Part shown: one piece after another, positions 1-9,616 of the stretch
Position numbering within the stretch: position 1 is the first letter of the stretch
How the letters are laid out: every line of letters begins with the position of its first letter
Source of the DNA: Rhizomicrobium electricum
GTDB taxonomy: Bacteria > Pseudomonadota > Alphaproteobacteria > Micropepsales > Micropepsaceae
Direction of reading: 5' to 3'
Assembly (NCBI RefSeq): GCF_011762045.1
Contig: NZ_JAASQS010000005.1
Location: forward strand, 124,001 to 188,000
DNA: 64,000 nt
Notes under the pieces: generated by a model
What the model saw: the letters and a program-made list of their open reading frames with translations, nothing else
The model's database searches: none
What the model was told of the DNA's origin: nothing
Made by a program: the position numbers and the translations under genes

Positions 1-1
1 C

Positions 2-322
2 GGCATCTCGATCACCACCACGTTCCTGTCGAACACCATGCAGGCGGTTCACGCCGAACTGACGCGCTTCGCAACGCCCTTCAACCGGGCGCTCGGGATC
101 AACGGACCGTCGCTGTTCGAGAACATAGCCCTGCCGCCGACCCGCGCCGCGTATGACGTCGCCTTGCGCATCCGCGCCGCCATCGATGCCTACGCCAGCG
201 ACTTCCGCTTCATGTTCTACGTGTCGCTGATCGCGCTTCCGGTCATCTGGCTTCTGGAGCGGCCCGCCTATTCGCTGATCGGGCACGCGGCGCAGCCCTC
301 GGAAACTACAACGCCATCGTGA
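2..322 (+). CDS. DHA2-type drug-efflux MFS transporter, C-terminal fragment
   Basis: The reading frame is open from the window edge, so this is the 3' end of a gene that starts to the left. The residues resemble the last part of EmrB/QacA-type 14-helix proton-driven exporters: a short ISITTTFLS stretch, an extracytoplasmic segment with many Ala/Arg/Leu, then a final hydrophobic helix FYVSLIALPVIWLL followed by a short polar tail. Such proteins sit in the inner membrane and expel drugs or other small molecules, usually with an EmrA-type adaptor. The last bases overlap the end of the convergent acetyltransferase gene. The family call is moderately sure; the substrate is unknown. Confidence 0.6.
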   Translation, partial: GISITTTFLSNTMQAVHAELTRFATPFNRALGINGPSLFENIALPPTRAAYDVALRIRAAIDAYASDFRFMFYVSLIALPVIWLLERPAYSLIGHAAQPSETTTPS

Positions 323-737
323 ACAGGAAGGCGCGCTTCTCGAAGCCGCGCCGTTCGTAAAATTCGTGCGCTTCGGTGCGGTGAAAGGCGCTGTCGAGTT
401 CGATGCGGGAACAGCCGGTCTTGCGGGCCACATCCACGATGTAATCGAGGAGCGCGCCGCCGATCCCCTGCCCGCGTTGCGCCTCGTCCACCACCAGCTC
501 GTCGAGATTGGCCAGCAGGGCCTCCTGCCAGAGACTGTATTTCATGCTCAGCGAGGCAAAGCCGACGATCTCGCCATCCTCGACCGCACAAAAGTACCGC
601 TGGGTCGTGGAGGCGAGCGCCCGGTCGAAGGCGCCGCGCAGCTTGGCGAGATTCTGGACCTTCTGAGGCCAGAGCTGCACCAATAACGTCGCAATCTGCT
701 GAAAGTCAGCGGAAACGCATTTACGAATTTGTGCCAC
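306..737 (-). CDS. GNAT-family N-acetyltransferase
   Basis: A 143-residue protein with the GNAT fold pattern. The acetyl-CoA binding motif A is visible as LDELVVDEAQRGQGIGGALLDYIV (R/Q-G-x-G-I/G), and the C-terminal part has the usual EAHEFYERRGFEKRAF strand-turn. These enzymes move an acetyl group from acetyl-CoA to an amine; the substrate cannot be told. I chose the GTG at 737 (VAQIRKC...), because the longer ATG start at 818 would run into the neighbouring Fur-family gene and adds residues with no family resemblance. It lies downstream of, and on the same strand as, the Irr-like regulator and may be read with it. Confidence 0.8.
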   Translation of the reverse strand: MAQIRKCVSADFQQIATLLVQLWPQKVQNLAKLRGAFDRALASTTQRYFCAVEDGEIVGFASLSMKYSLWQEALLANLDELVVDEAQRGQGIGGALLDYIVDVARKTGCSRIELDSAFHRTEAHEFYERRGFEKRAFLFTMAL

Positions 738-789
738 GGACCCACGCCCCCAACGAATCCCTCTATGGGCGCAGGATAGCAGAGGCTGG

Positions 790-1203
790 TTAATCTCTCC
801 GTAACCGGACCACGACATCGACCCGCGAAATCTTGCGGCCTTCCGGAAGCGGCGGCATCACCTTGATCCCGGCGTCGGCCTGGCTGACGCCGACCAGACG
901 CCGCTCGTCCTCGAAATAGAAGTACTGGTGATTGTCCGGGTTGGTGTCGAAATAGCGCCGGGAATCGATGGAGACTTCACGCACCAGCCCGGCGTCGCAA
1001 AAGCTGTGCAGCGTGCCGTAGACGGTCGCCAGCGAGACTTTCACTCCGTGGCGCTGCGCGAACGTGTGCAGGCTCTCCGCCGTCATCGCTTCGGTGCATT
1101 CCGAAAACAGCAAATGCGCCAGTTCGCGGCGCTGACGCGTCGGCCGAAGCCCGGCCTTGCGCAAGCGCGCAATCGTCATTTCGTCGATTTCGGGAATCTG
1201 CAA
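790..1203 (-). CDS. Fur-family metalloregulator, Irr-like
   Basis: A 137-residue Fur-superfamily repressor. The N-terminal winged helix includes LRPTRQRRELAHLLF and VSLATVYGTLHSFCDAGLV, followed by RRYFDTNPDNHQYFYFEDE at the hinge and metal site. The lack of CxxC zinc pairs and the FDTN...H signature are those of Irr, the haem/iron-responsive regulator of Alphaproteobacteria, rather than Fur or Zur. The usual Irr His-rich HHHFF is altered to HQYFYF, so haem sensing may be weakened or lost. The start is read as TTG at 1203 with a GAGGG ribosome site about six bases upstream; ATG at 1179 is an alternative. It is divergent from a metal-receptor gene, its likely target by position. Confidence 0.8.
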   Translation of the reverse strand: MQIPEIDEMTIARLRKAGLRPTRQRRELAHLLFSECTEAMTAESLHTFAQRHGVKVSLATVYGTLHSFCDAGLVREVSIDSRRYFDTNPDNHQYFYFEDERRLVGVSQADAGIKVMPPLPEGRKISRVDVVVRLRRD

Positions 1204-1529
1204 GGAAGCCCTCGCGCCTAGCGGCCCGCCACGGAAGCCCCGCGCCTGTGGTCGGTCGCCGAATGAGAATTACAATCGGTTAGCACCGTGACGCTAGTGT
1301 CAATTTCTCCCAAGTGAGGGTTTTCCCCTATCTGAATCAAATCCAATCTAGGAATTAGTCTTAACTTTGCGCGCCAGGGTGGCCCGCACAGCCCCAATCC
1401 CGCGACACGCGAGTGTGGCCTCGTTGTCCAATATCCCTGTAGTTTGTGGCACTTACTAATCGCAAGCCGCAAGACCTTGCCGGATCGGTAAGTTGCGGCC
1501 GGCCACCGTTTGCCGCTAGTCTTGCTGCG
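1204..1529. promoter_or_regulatory. Divergent intergenic region between Irr-like regulator and receptor genes
   Basis: This 326-base stretch has no convincing gene. It must carry the promoters for the Irr-like gene (leftward) and for the DUF2946/TonB-receptor genes (rightward). It is AT-richer than its surroundings around 1265-1360. I see no perfect Fur, Zur or iron-control-element palindrome; the GAGAATTAC at about 1266 is only a half-site resemblance. Confidence 0.4.
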
Positions 1530-1898
1530 ATGCGGGATCAACGACGACAGCGCGCGGTAGCGAACGGGGCCTCACGGCTCCAGCTCAATCTCGTCGTGTT
1601 GTTCACGTTTACCCTGCAGGCGTTCCTGGTTCAGACGCATTTGCATAACCTGCCGGTCTCGTCTCTGCCGTCCGGCACGGTGACGGCTTCCGCCCCCGCT
1701 CCCAAAGCGCCGATCGACGCCGACAAATGCTTCCTCTGCCAGGAATACGTCCACGGCGGCACCTATCTGACGCCGGCCGCCGCCGCGGTGCTGCCGCCCA
1801 GCGCGGTGGTGTCGCTGCTGCCGCGCCTTCTCGAACTGACCGTCGCCGCACGGCCGCTAAGTCACAACTGGATGGGACGGGCGCCGCCGCGCGCCTGA
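1530..1898 (+). CDS. DUF2946-type small membrane-anchored protein
   Basis: A 122-residue protein if translation starts at ATG 1530 (MRDQRRQRA...); upstream codons in frame are not protein-like. It has one hydrophobic N-terminal helix (LNLVVLFTFTLQAFLV), a His-containing stretch, a CFLC pair in DKCFLCQEYVHGG, and the typical C-terminal SHNWMGRAPPR motif of DUF2946. Members of this poorly understood family often lie beside TonB receptors for metals and are thought to be linked to metal uptake or handling. Here the gene precedes a TonB receptor by about 70 bases on the same strand and is divergent from an Irr-like regulator, so a metal role is a reasonable inference, not a proven one. Confidence 0.7.
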   Translation: MRDQRRQRAVANGASRLQLNLVVLFTFTLQAFLVQTHLHNLPVSSLPSGTVTASAPAPKAPIDADKCFLCQEYVHGGTYLTPAAAAVLPPSAVVSLLPRLLELTVAARPLSHNWMGRAPPRA

Positions 1899-1971
1899 CG
1901 ATGCCCGAACATCGCGCCCCCGTGCCTTGCGTGCGGGCGGCTTTGCGTCCCCTTCGTTGTGGAGAATTGCC

Positions 1972-3954
1972 TTGTATTGCAGATCTTTTCTGCTGACCGC
2001 GACCGCGGCGGCAGCCCTTTCGCCCGCTTGCGCCCAGCAAATGTACACCGCCGAACGCGGCAGCAGTGTCGAGACCGTAGTGGTCACCGCCTCGCCCATT
2101 TCCAAGCATATCGACGATACCGCCGCGATCATTGCCAATGTCGATCGCGATGCGATCCTGTCGAGCGGCGGCGGGACGCTGGCCGACGCGCTGGCAAACG
2201 TGCCCGGCGTATCCGGCTCCGGATTCGCGGCAGGCGCCTCGCGTCCGATCATCCGCGGCATGGACTCGGCCCGCGTCAAACTGGTCGAGAACGGCCTGTC
2301 GAGTTCGGACGTGTCCGACGTCGGCCCCGACCACGGCGTGCCGATCGATCCGCTCTCGACCCAGAACATTGAAGTGGTACGGGGTGCCGCAACATTACGT
2401 TATGGCAGCCAAGCCATCGGCGGCGTCATCAACGCCCTCAACAACCGCGTGCCGGTGACGCTGCCCGACAAGACACTCTCCGGCGAAGCGGAAGCCGCCT
2501 ACGCCTCGGCCGCCAATACCGGTGAAGTATCGCTGCTGACCGACATCGCGGCGGGAAATTTCGCCATCCATGCCGACGGCTTCTATCGCAACTCCGGCAA
2601 CTACGGCACGCCGCTCGGAACCCAGGCCAACTCGTTTTTCGTCGGCAACGGCTTTGCCCTTGGTTCGAGCTACTTCTTCGACGCCAAGGATCATACCGGC
2701 CTCGCCCTGGTGCAATACGATGCCAAGTACGGCATTCCGAGCGATACCACCTACATCCTGATGCGGCAGACCAAGCTGATCAGCCGCTCCGCCTTCGAGA
2801 TCGGCGCCGGACCGCTGCAGACGCTGACCGTCGACGGCTCGTACGCCAACTACAGCCACGAGGAAAAGAACCCGGATGGTTCGGTCAATACCACCTTCAA
2901 GAACAAGGAAGGCAATGTCCGCATCGAGCAACTGATCGGCGCGCTGGGACCGTTCTCGTCGATGGCGGTCGGCTTCGAAGCCTCCAATCGCGATTATTCG
3001 GCCATCGGCGCGGATTCGACCTATCTCTATCCCGCCATCACCAACACCTTTGCCGGTTACGTCTTTGCCGATACGCCGCTCGGCAAACGCCTCAATCTCG
3101 AAACCAGCGTGCGGCTGGAGAACGTGCATATTTCGGGCACGCCGGCATCGGGCCTGCGCACCGGGCGCGACTTCACGCCCATCAGCGGCGCGGCGGGCCT
3201 GCTCTATACCGCCACCGACTGGCTGAAATTCGGCCTCACCGCTTCGACGGCGGGACGCGCACCCGCACAGACCGAGCTGTTCGCCCGTGGTGCTCACGAC
3301 GGGCCGGGCACCTATGAAACCGGCGATCCCCGGCTGAAAACCGAACGCGCCAATTCGGTCGAAGCCACCGCGCGAGTCAAAACCGGGATGTTCAGCTTCG
3401 ATCTCAGCCTGTGGAGTTCGTGGTTCGACAATTACATCTACGGCGACCAGACGGGACGGACTTGCGACGAAGCCGGCATTTGTAGCGTGGGCGGCAACGA
3501 TCTGCGCGAGTTGTTCTATCGCCAGAGCGCAGCGCATTTCCGCGGTCTCGAAGGCAAAGGCCGCTATCAACTCTGGGATGCCGGCACCGGCGTACTGTCG
3601 GTCGAATTCCAAGGCGACATCGTGCGTGCGACGCTGGCCGGCGGAGCCAATGTGCCGCGCATTCCGCCGTGGCGCGCAGGCGGCGGCCTCGCCTGGGACA
3701 GCGACGCTTTCGATGCCGAATTCCAGGTGATGCAGGTCGGCAAGCAAACCCAGTACGGCGCCTTCGATACTGCCACGCCCGGCTATACCGATGTCAGCGC
3801 GCGCCTATCGTGGCCGGTGATGGACGGCTGGGAGATCGATCTCATCGGCCGCAACCTCGCCGATCAGGTCGAACGCAATGCCGCCTCGTTCAACAAGGAC
3901 ACGGTCATCGCGCCCGGCCGCGAAGTCCGTGTGGTGCTGCGCGCGAAAATCTAG
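1972..3954 (+). CDS. TonB-dependent outer-membrane receptor, ZnuD-like
   Basis: About 660 residues: signal peptide (YCRSFLLTATAAAALSPACAQQ), TonB box near ETVVVTASP, plug domain (ALANVPGVSGSGF, PIIRGMDSARVKLVENGL, VVRGAATLRYGSQAIGGVIN) and a beta-barrel ending in an Arg/Lys-Ile terminus. The barrel motif ELFARGAHDGPGTYETGDPRLKTERANS matches the group that includes the zinc receptor ZnuD. The best start is TTG at 1972, with GGAGA at 1961-1965; a longer TTG start at 1927 would put extra residues before the signal peptide. It lies downstream of a DUF2946 gene and near an Irr-like regulator, consistent with energy-dependent uptake of a metal or metal complex. The substrate (zinc, haem or other) is not settled by sequence. 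Confidence 0.85.
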   Translation: MYCRSFLLTATAAAALSPACAQQMYTAERGSSVETVVVTASPISKHIDDTAAIIANVDRDAILSSGGGTLADALANVPGVSGSGFAAGASRPIIRGMDSARVKLVENGLSSSDVSDVGPDHGVPIDPLSTQNIEVVRGAATLRYGSQAIGGVINALNNRVPVTLPDKTLSGEAEAAYASAANTGEVSLLTDIAAGNFAIHADGFYRNSGNYGTPLGTQANSFFVGNGFALGSSYFFDAKDHTGLALVQYDAKYGIPSDTTYILMRQTKLISRSAFEIGAGPLQTLTVDGSYANYSHEEKNPDGSVNTTFKNKEGNVRIEQLIGALGPFSSMAVGFEASNRDYSAIGADSTYLYPAITNTFAGYVFADTPLGKRLNLETSVRLENVHISGTPASGLRTGRDFTPISGAAGLLYTATDWLKFGLTASTAGRAPAQTELFARGAHDGPGTYETGDPRLKTERANSVEATARVKTGMFSFDLSLWSSWFDNYIYGDQTGRTCDEAGICSVGGNDLRELFYRQSAAHFRGLEGKGRYQLWDAGTGVLSVEFQGDIVRATLAGGANVPRIPPWRAGGGLAWDSDAFDAEFQVMQVGKQTQYGAFDTATPGYTDVSARLSWPVMDGWEIDLIGRNLADQVERNAASFNKDTVIAPGREVRVVLRAKI

Positions 3955-4025
3955 CGCGCGAAAACGTGATCGGAACGGCGCGCGTCCCGGCGTAAATTCC
4001 CGGCCGAGTCTTTCGGGGGTTTGCC

Positions 4026-4943
4026 ATGGGCGCGCGCCGCTTCGTTCTTTGTCTGCTGGCCGGATTGTTGTTCGCGCTGCCGTCGCCGGCAGGCCGCCAC
4101 GACACCCAGGCACCGGGATGGTTCCGCTATGCGGTCGGCGATTTCACAGTCACGGCGCTGCAGGACGGTGTGATCAATCTTCCGCCCGGCGGCTTCAAAG
4201 GCATTCCCGCCGAGCAGATCCAGGCGCTGTCGGAACGCGCGTTCTCGTATTCAGCCAAAGGCGTGCCGACTTCGGTCAATGCCTATCTGGTCGATACCGG
4301 CGCCCATCGCATCCTGGTCGATGCCGGCAATGCCGATTGCTACGGCTGGAAACTGGGCGGCCTTGCCGCCAACCTGAAGGCATCGGGTTACACGCCGGAC
4401 AACATCGATATCGTCGTGCTGACACATCTGCACGGCGATCACGTTTGCGGTCTGGTCGAAGGCGGCAAGAAGCTATTCCCGAAAGCGGTCGTGTGGGCCG
4501 ATGCGAAAGAAACCGCCTATTGGCTCGACGCCCAGAACAAGGCGACGCCCGCAGGCGCGCGGACGGCGGTCGCGCTCTATGGCAAAGACTTCCGCACATT
4601 CAAACCGGGCGATGCCATCGCACCCGGCATGACCATCGTGCCGACACCCGGTCATACCCCCGGACACACTGCCTTCCGGTTCGAATCCAAAGGCGCCGTG
4701 CTGCTGATGTTCGGAGACATCGTGCACAATCCTTTCGTGCAGTTCGCCTATCCCGAAGTATCGGTGATGTCGGACTTCGATCGGGCACAGGCGATCGCGA
4801 CGCGACAGGCATTGTTCGCCAAAGCGGCCGCGGAAAACACCGCCGTTGCAGGCTCGCACGTCGCATTCCCCGGCATCGGGCGGTTGCGCAAGGACGGTAC
4901 CGGCTACGTCTTCGTGCCGGTCGAATTCACGCCGCAACCGTAG
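4026..4943 (+). CDS. Secreted MBL-fold metallo-hydrolase
   Basis: A 305-residue protein with an N-terminal hydrophobic signal segment (FVLCLLAGLLFALPSPAG). It carries the zinc-binding metallo-beta-lactamase motif HLHGDH at residues 134-139, a further His in TPGHTPGHTAF and an Asp in MFGDIVHN. The opening WFRYAVGDFTVTALQDGVINLP is typical of the group that includes methyl-parathion hydrolase and quorum-quenching lactonase relatives. It probably hydrolyses an ester or lactone in the periplasm with two metal ions. It follows the metal receptor by about 70 bases on the same strand and ends five bases from the convergent YbjN gene. The substrate is unknown. Confidence 0.85.
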   Translation: MGARRFVLCLLAGLLFALPSPAGRHDTQAPGWFRYAVGDFTVTALQDGVINLPPGGFKGIPAEQIQALSERAFSYSAKGVPTSVNAYLVDTGAHRILVDAGNADCYGWKLGGLAANLKASGYTPDNIDIVVLTHLHGDHVCGLVEGGKKLFPKAVVWADAKETAYWLDAQNKATPAGARTAVALYGKDFRTFKPGDAIAPGMTIVPTPGHTPGHTAFRFESKGAVLLMFGDIVHNPFVQFAYPEVSVMSDFDRAQAIATRQALFAKAAAENTAVAGSHVAFPGIGRLRKDGTGYVFVPVEFTPQP

Positions 4944-4947
4944 CAGC

Positions 4948-5979
4948 TTAAGCCGGTTCCAGTTCCTTGGCTTCTTCGTGTTCGCCGGCTGGTTCGGTAA
5001 CCTCGGCCGCGTGCACGACGATGTCCGCTTCGGGTGCCGGCTCGATGGTCGGACCGGCCGCGATGCTGAGTTCGGGCTCGCCCACCGGCTCCACCGCCTC
5101 TTCCACGGCCGCTTCTGCCGTGGCTTCGGCCGGCTCGACCACCGCTTCGGATGGTTCGACGAGGATTTCGGCCGGCACGTCCGATGTCTCTTGTTCGGCG
5201 ACGATTTCCTCGGCGGGCTTGTCCGCGGTCACGATTTCCACCGTCGCTTCGACGGTTTCCTCGGCCGGTACATCGTCCGCCACTTCGTTTGCGGCGGGCA
5301 GTTCGATCTCGACCGGAATGATCGCCTCGGCGTCCAGCGGCAACACGGCGTCGGTATCCGCCGGAAGATCCGTCACGGTCTCTGCCGGCACGGCAACCGG
5401 CAGTTCCGCCGCAACAGGCTCGGCAATCGCCGCTTCCGGCGTCGTCGCGATCTGCTGGGCGAAATCGGTATGCGCCTCAGCATAGGCCTGCGCCGCCGCA
5501 ATCAAGGACTCGCGGCCCCGCCCCATCAGCTCGAACAGCATCTGCGAGAACAGCGCGCCCCACAGGCCGAAACTGAATTTCACATATTCGCGGGTGGCGT
5601 TCTTCAGCACCAGATCCATCTGGATCACGAATGACTTTTCGTCGACCGGGAACACGCGGGTGAAACGGAAACGCTGATTGCAGAAATTGAAGTAGTCCCG
5701 CGGCAGCACGACTTTCAGTTCCGATGCGGGAACGATGGTGCCGATCGCGATGTTGGAATAGCCCGGCTCGTTCGGCCCCTTGAACATCACCACGGAGAAC
5801 GGCAACCCGCCCGGAAGCTTCTCGCCGGTTTCGGCGTTCGCCACGTTCACCGCCGCGTGGATCACCGGCTTGCCGTCGGACATGACGGTCTCATGCACGG
5901 TGACAACACCGGCAGCATTCATCAACCCGACCAGTTCGGCGGGCGACATGTACTGGATCACTTGACGATCGTTGGCCAT
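4948..5979 (-). CDS. YbjN-domain protein with long acidic low-complexity tail
   Basis: A 343-residue protein. Residues 1-170 look like the YbjN/T3SS-chaperone-like domain (MSPAELVGLMNAAGVV..., FNFCNQRFRFTRVFPVDEKSFVIQMDLVL). Residues 171-343 are almost entirely Ala, Glu, Val and Pro, with blocks such as AEEIVAEQ and EPAEATAEAAVEEAVEP, and are likely disordered. YbjN-domain proteins are linked in other bacteria to stress, motility or chaperone-like roles, but no reaction is known. A run of G bases just upstream (5980-5990) serves as ribosome site. It follows the small coiled-coil gene by 12 bases, so the two are probably one operon. Confidence 0.75.
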   Translation of the reverse strand: MANDRQVIQYMSPAELVGLMNAAGVVTVHETVMSDGKPVIHAAVNVANAETGEKLPGGLPFSVVMFKGPNEPGYSNIAIGTIVPASELKVVLPRDYFNFCNQRFRFTRVFPVDEKSFVIQMDLVLKNATREYVKFSFGLWGALFSQMLFELMGRGRESLIAAAQAYAEAHTDFAQQIATTPEAAIAEPVAAELPVAVPAETVTDLPADTDAVLPLDAEAIIPVEIELPAANEVADDVPAEETVEATVEIVTADKPAEEIVAEQETSDVPAEILVEPSEAVVEPAEATAEAAVEEAVEPVGEPELSIAAGPTIEPAPEADIVVHAAEVTEPAGEHEEAKELEPA

Positions 5980-5991
5980 TGCTGCCCCCCG

Positions 5992-6333
5992 CTATTTCTG
6001 CTGTTCGAAGGCGGCATCGGCCGCGGCGCGCAACCGCTCGATCCCTTCGTCGGAAGCCGGAACCGTACGGCGGAAAACCGCCACCGGATCGGCATTCCAC
6101 AGCAGCGAGGCGGCACCGAAGACGTCGCGCTCCAACTTGGCGCGCGAGCGCGCAAGCTTGGTGCGCCGGGCGGCGGACTCCTCGATCGCTTTCGCCGCAA
6201 GGCTTGGCATCACCCGGTAGTACCATGGCGATCCGCCCGCAGCCCGCGCTTCGCGACGCAGACACTCGGCGATCTCTTTATCCAAGCGCGCGATTTCTTT
6301 GTGGTACTCGGCGTACCGCATCAGCTCCCCCAT
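5992..6333 (-). CDS. Small charged helical protein of unknown function
   Basis: A 113-residue protein rich in Ala, Arg, Glu and Lys. The pattern YHKEIARLDKEIAECLRREA and ARRTKLARSRAKLERDVFGA suggests long helices and possibly a coiled coil. There is no signal peptide or membrane segment and I recognise no family. It is the first gene of a probable two-gene operon with the YbjN-domain gene 12 bases downstream, so a joint role is likely. The ATG at 6333 is used; a second ATG at 6321 is possible. Confidence 0.65.
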   Translation of the reverse strand: MGELMRYAEYHKEIARLDKEIAECLRREARAAGGSPWYYRVMPSLAAKAIEESAARRTKLARSRAKLERDVFGAASLLWNADPVAVFRRTVPASDEGIERLRAAADAAFEQQK

Positions 6334-6509
6334 CCATTTTCCGCCGGGACCTCTTCGGGTCCGTCAAGCCGAGCGCATTCTTACCAAATTTTGACCCAGA
6401 TTGGGACAAAATTTCCCGTGACACGGACGCACGCGGTTCGGAAAAAAGCGTCCGTCGGCAGCCGACCAACACGCAACAATTGTATCGCACTTGCAGCGTT
6501 GCGATGCCG

Positions 6510-6534
6510 GGAACCGGCATTCTCTGCTCTCGTT
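6510..6534 (+). promoter_or_regulatory. EcfG-type (general stress) promoter
   Basis: GGAAC at 6510-6514, a 16-base spacer, then CGTT at 6531-6534: a full match to the promoter read by EcfG-type sigma factors in Alphaproteobacteria. It points toward glgA. The distance to the glgA start (about 190 bases) implies a long leader or an upstream GTG start in frame at 6578. Confidence 0.6.
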
Positions 6535-6724
6535 GTGAAATGCGGTTCGAAGGGCCGGCATAGGTAGAATCCCGAGCGTGCACAAGTTGTCGCACTCGGG
6601 AGTAATACTGATAACTGAGAGAGCACTTTTCGTCGCAGCCGACTGTTTTTCTCGTTATTTCACTAGGACTTATAGCAGCCGGCCGCCCGACCGGAGCCTC
6701 GCTCCGCAACCGACAGGACGTGCC

Positions 6725-8215
6725 ATGCGCCTACTATTCGTGACGTCCGAAGCCTACCCCCTCGCAAAAACCGGAGGATTGGCAGACGTTTCCCGCTCGC
6801 TGCCCGCAGCGCTGAAGCGCCAGGGCGCAGACATAACCGTTCTTATGCCGGCCTATCCGCGCGCCGTCGTGCAATTGCGCGACGCCAAAGTGGTGACACG
6901 CCTTGGCCCTGCCTTCGGCATCACCGACGGCCTTCTGATCGCCGGAACTTTCCCCGATTGCGATCTTCCCGTCTTGCTGGTTTCGAGCGCGACGCTGTTC
7001 GGCCGCGACGGTGGGCTTTATCAGGACAACGAGGGCGCCGATTGGGGCGATAACGCCTTGCGCTTCGCATACTTCTCGAAAGCGGCGGCCGACCTGGCGC
7101 TCGGCCGCACCGATATCGGCTGGCTGCCCGATCTCGTGCATGCGAACGACTGGCACACCGGCCTGTTGCCCTACTTCCTCGCCCACCACGAAGGAGCCCG
7201 GCCGCGGACCGTCTTTACGACCCACAACATGGCGTTCCAGGGCAATTTCGGCCACGGCGACGTTCCCGATCTCGGCCACGGCGATTTCGAATTCTACGGC
7301 AAGGTCTCGTATCTGAAGGCGGGCCTGCGCTATGCCGATCGCGTCACCACCGTCAGTCCGACCTACGCCCGTGAAATCCTGACGCCGGAATACGGTTTCG
7401 GTCTCGACGGCGTGCTCGCGGCACGCGGAAGCGATTTCTGCGGCATTCTCAACGGCATCGACGAAACGATCTGGAATCCGGCGACCGACCGCTTCCTGCC
7501 GGCGAACTACCGGCCGCGCGAAACCGCCGGAAAACGCGTGTGCAAACGCGAACTGCAGCGCGAACTCGGGCTTCCGCCGGCACCCGATGTTCCCGTCATC
7601 GGCTTCGTTTCGCGCCTTACCCATCAGAAAATGGCCGACGCGCTGATCGAGGCGCTGCCGTGGATCGCAGAACGCGGCGCCCAGCTCGCGGTCGTCGGCG
7701 AAGGCGATCGTGCCATCGAAGCCACGCTCGCCCACGCGGCGGAGCAACATCCGACCGTCATCGCCGCAACGGTTGGGTATGACGAAACGCTCGCACACAA
7801 ACTGCAGGCTGGTAGCGATATCCTGCTGGCGCCAGCGCGTTTCGAACCATGCGGCCTGACGCAACTTTATGCGCTGAAATACGGCACACTGCCGGTCGTG
7901 CGCCGCACCGGCGGTCTCGCCGATACTGTTGTAGATACTAACAATCTGTCGATTTGCGATCGTACTGCGAGCGGTTTCGTCTTTGATGATCCGACCACTG
8001 ATGGTATGATCTCCGCATTATCACGCGCATTGGCGCTGTATCGCGATCAATTGCATTGGCGCCTCGTACAGTTACAGGCCATGACCCGTACTTTCGGCTG
8101 GGACCGGAGCGCGGGGGCCTACATGGACTTGTATCGCGGCGTGACGGGTATAGCGCCGAAGTGGCGTGAAGAGGAAACGGGGGACGACGAAGACATGCGG
8201 CGCGCTGCCGGATAG
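6725..8215 (+). CDS. glgA: Glycogen synthase (ADP-glucose), first copy
   Basis: A 496-residue GT5 glucosyltransferase that extends glycogen chains from ADP-glucose in the cytoplasm. The N-terminal KTGGLADV (Lys15 binds the ADP-glucose phosphate) and the C-terminal RFEPCGLTQLYALKYGTLPVVRRTGGLADTV acceptor/donor motif are intact, and the length is normal for GlgA. The ATG at 6725 matches the family start; the frame stays open upstream to 6578, but those residues do not look like GlgA. A DUF2934 gene follows after 11 bases. A second, distinct glgA lies beside glgC at 23.1 kb. The last 60 or so codons use more A/T-ending codons than the rest. The stress-type promoter upstream suggests induction on starvation or stress. 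Confidence 0.93.
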   Translation: MRLLFVTSEAYPLAKTGGLADVSRSLPAALKRQGADITVLMPAYPRAVVQLRDAKVVTRLGPAFGITDGLLIAGTFPDCDLPVLLVSSATLFGRDGGLYQDNEGADWGDNALRFAYFSKAAADLALGRTDIGWLPDLVHANDWHTGLLPYFLAHHEGARPRTVFTTHNMAFQGNFGHGDVPDLGHGDFEFYGKVSYLKAGLRYADRVTTVSPTYAREILTPEYGFGLDGVLAARGSDFCGILNGIDETIWNPATDRFLPANYRPRETAGKRVCKRELQRELGLPPAPDVPVIGFVSRLTHQKMADALIEALPWIAERGAQLAVVGEGDRAIEATLAHAAEQHPTVIAATVGYDETLAHKLQAGSDILLAPARFEPCGLTQLYALKYGTLPVVRRTGGLADTVVDTNNLSICDRTASGFVFDDPTTDGMISALSRALALYRDQLHWRLVQLQAMTRTFGWDRSAGAYMDLYRGVTGIAPKWREEETGDDEDMRRAAG

Positions 8216-8226
8216 GAGATAAGGCG

Positions 8227-9524
<1,298 letters not shown>

Positions 9525-9532
9525 TTACCCAA

Positions 9533-9611
9533 TGTCATCCCGGCCAAGCGCTGCATGCACAACGCGCGTAGCTGGCCTCGCCGCTTGGGGGCAGCGCGCA
9601 GAGCCGGGACC
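9533..9611. repeat. Possible palindromic intergenic repeat between add and guaD
   Basis: The gap starts TGTCATCCCGGCCAAG and ends with AGAGCCGGGACC, imperfect inverted ends resembling the GTCATCCCCGGC ends of the larger element at 12708-12910. It probably belongs to a dispersed family of structured intergenic repeats. No gene is seen here. Confidence 0.35.
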
Positions 9612-9616
9612 TTCAA

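Noticed and set aside
2395-3747. A 450-codon open frame on the minus strand
   Set aside because: Antisense to the ZnuD-like receptor and without recognisable domains.
6578-6724. GTG start giving a 49-residue N-terminal extension of the first GlgA
   Set aside because: GlgA proteins begin at MRLLFVTSEAYPLAKTGG; the extension is Ser/Arg-rich and lacks family support, though it cannot be fully excluded because the stress promoter lies upstream.
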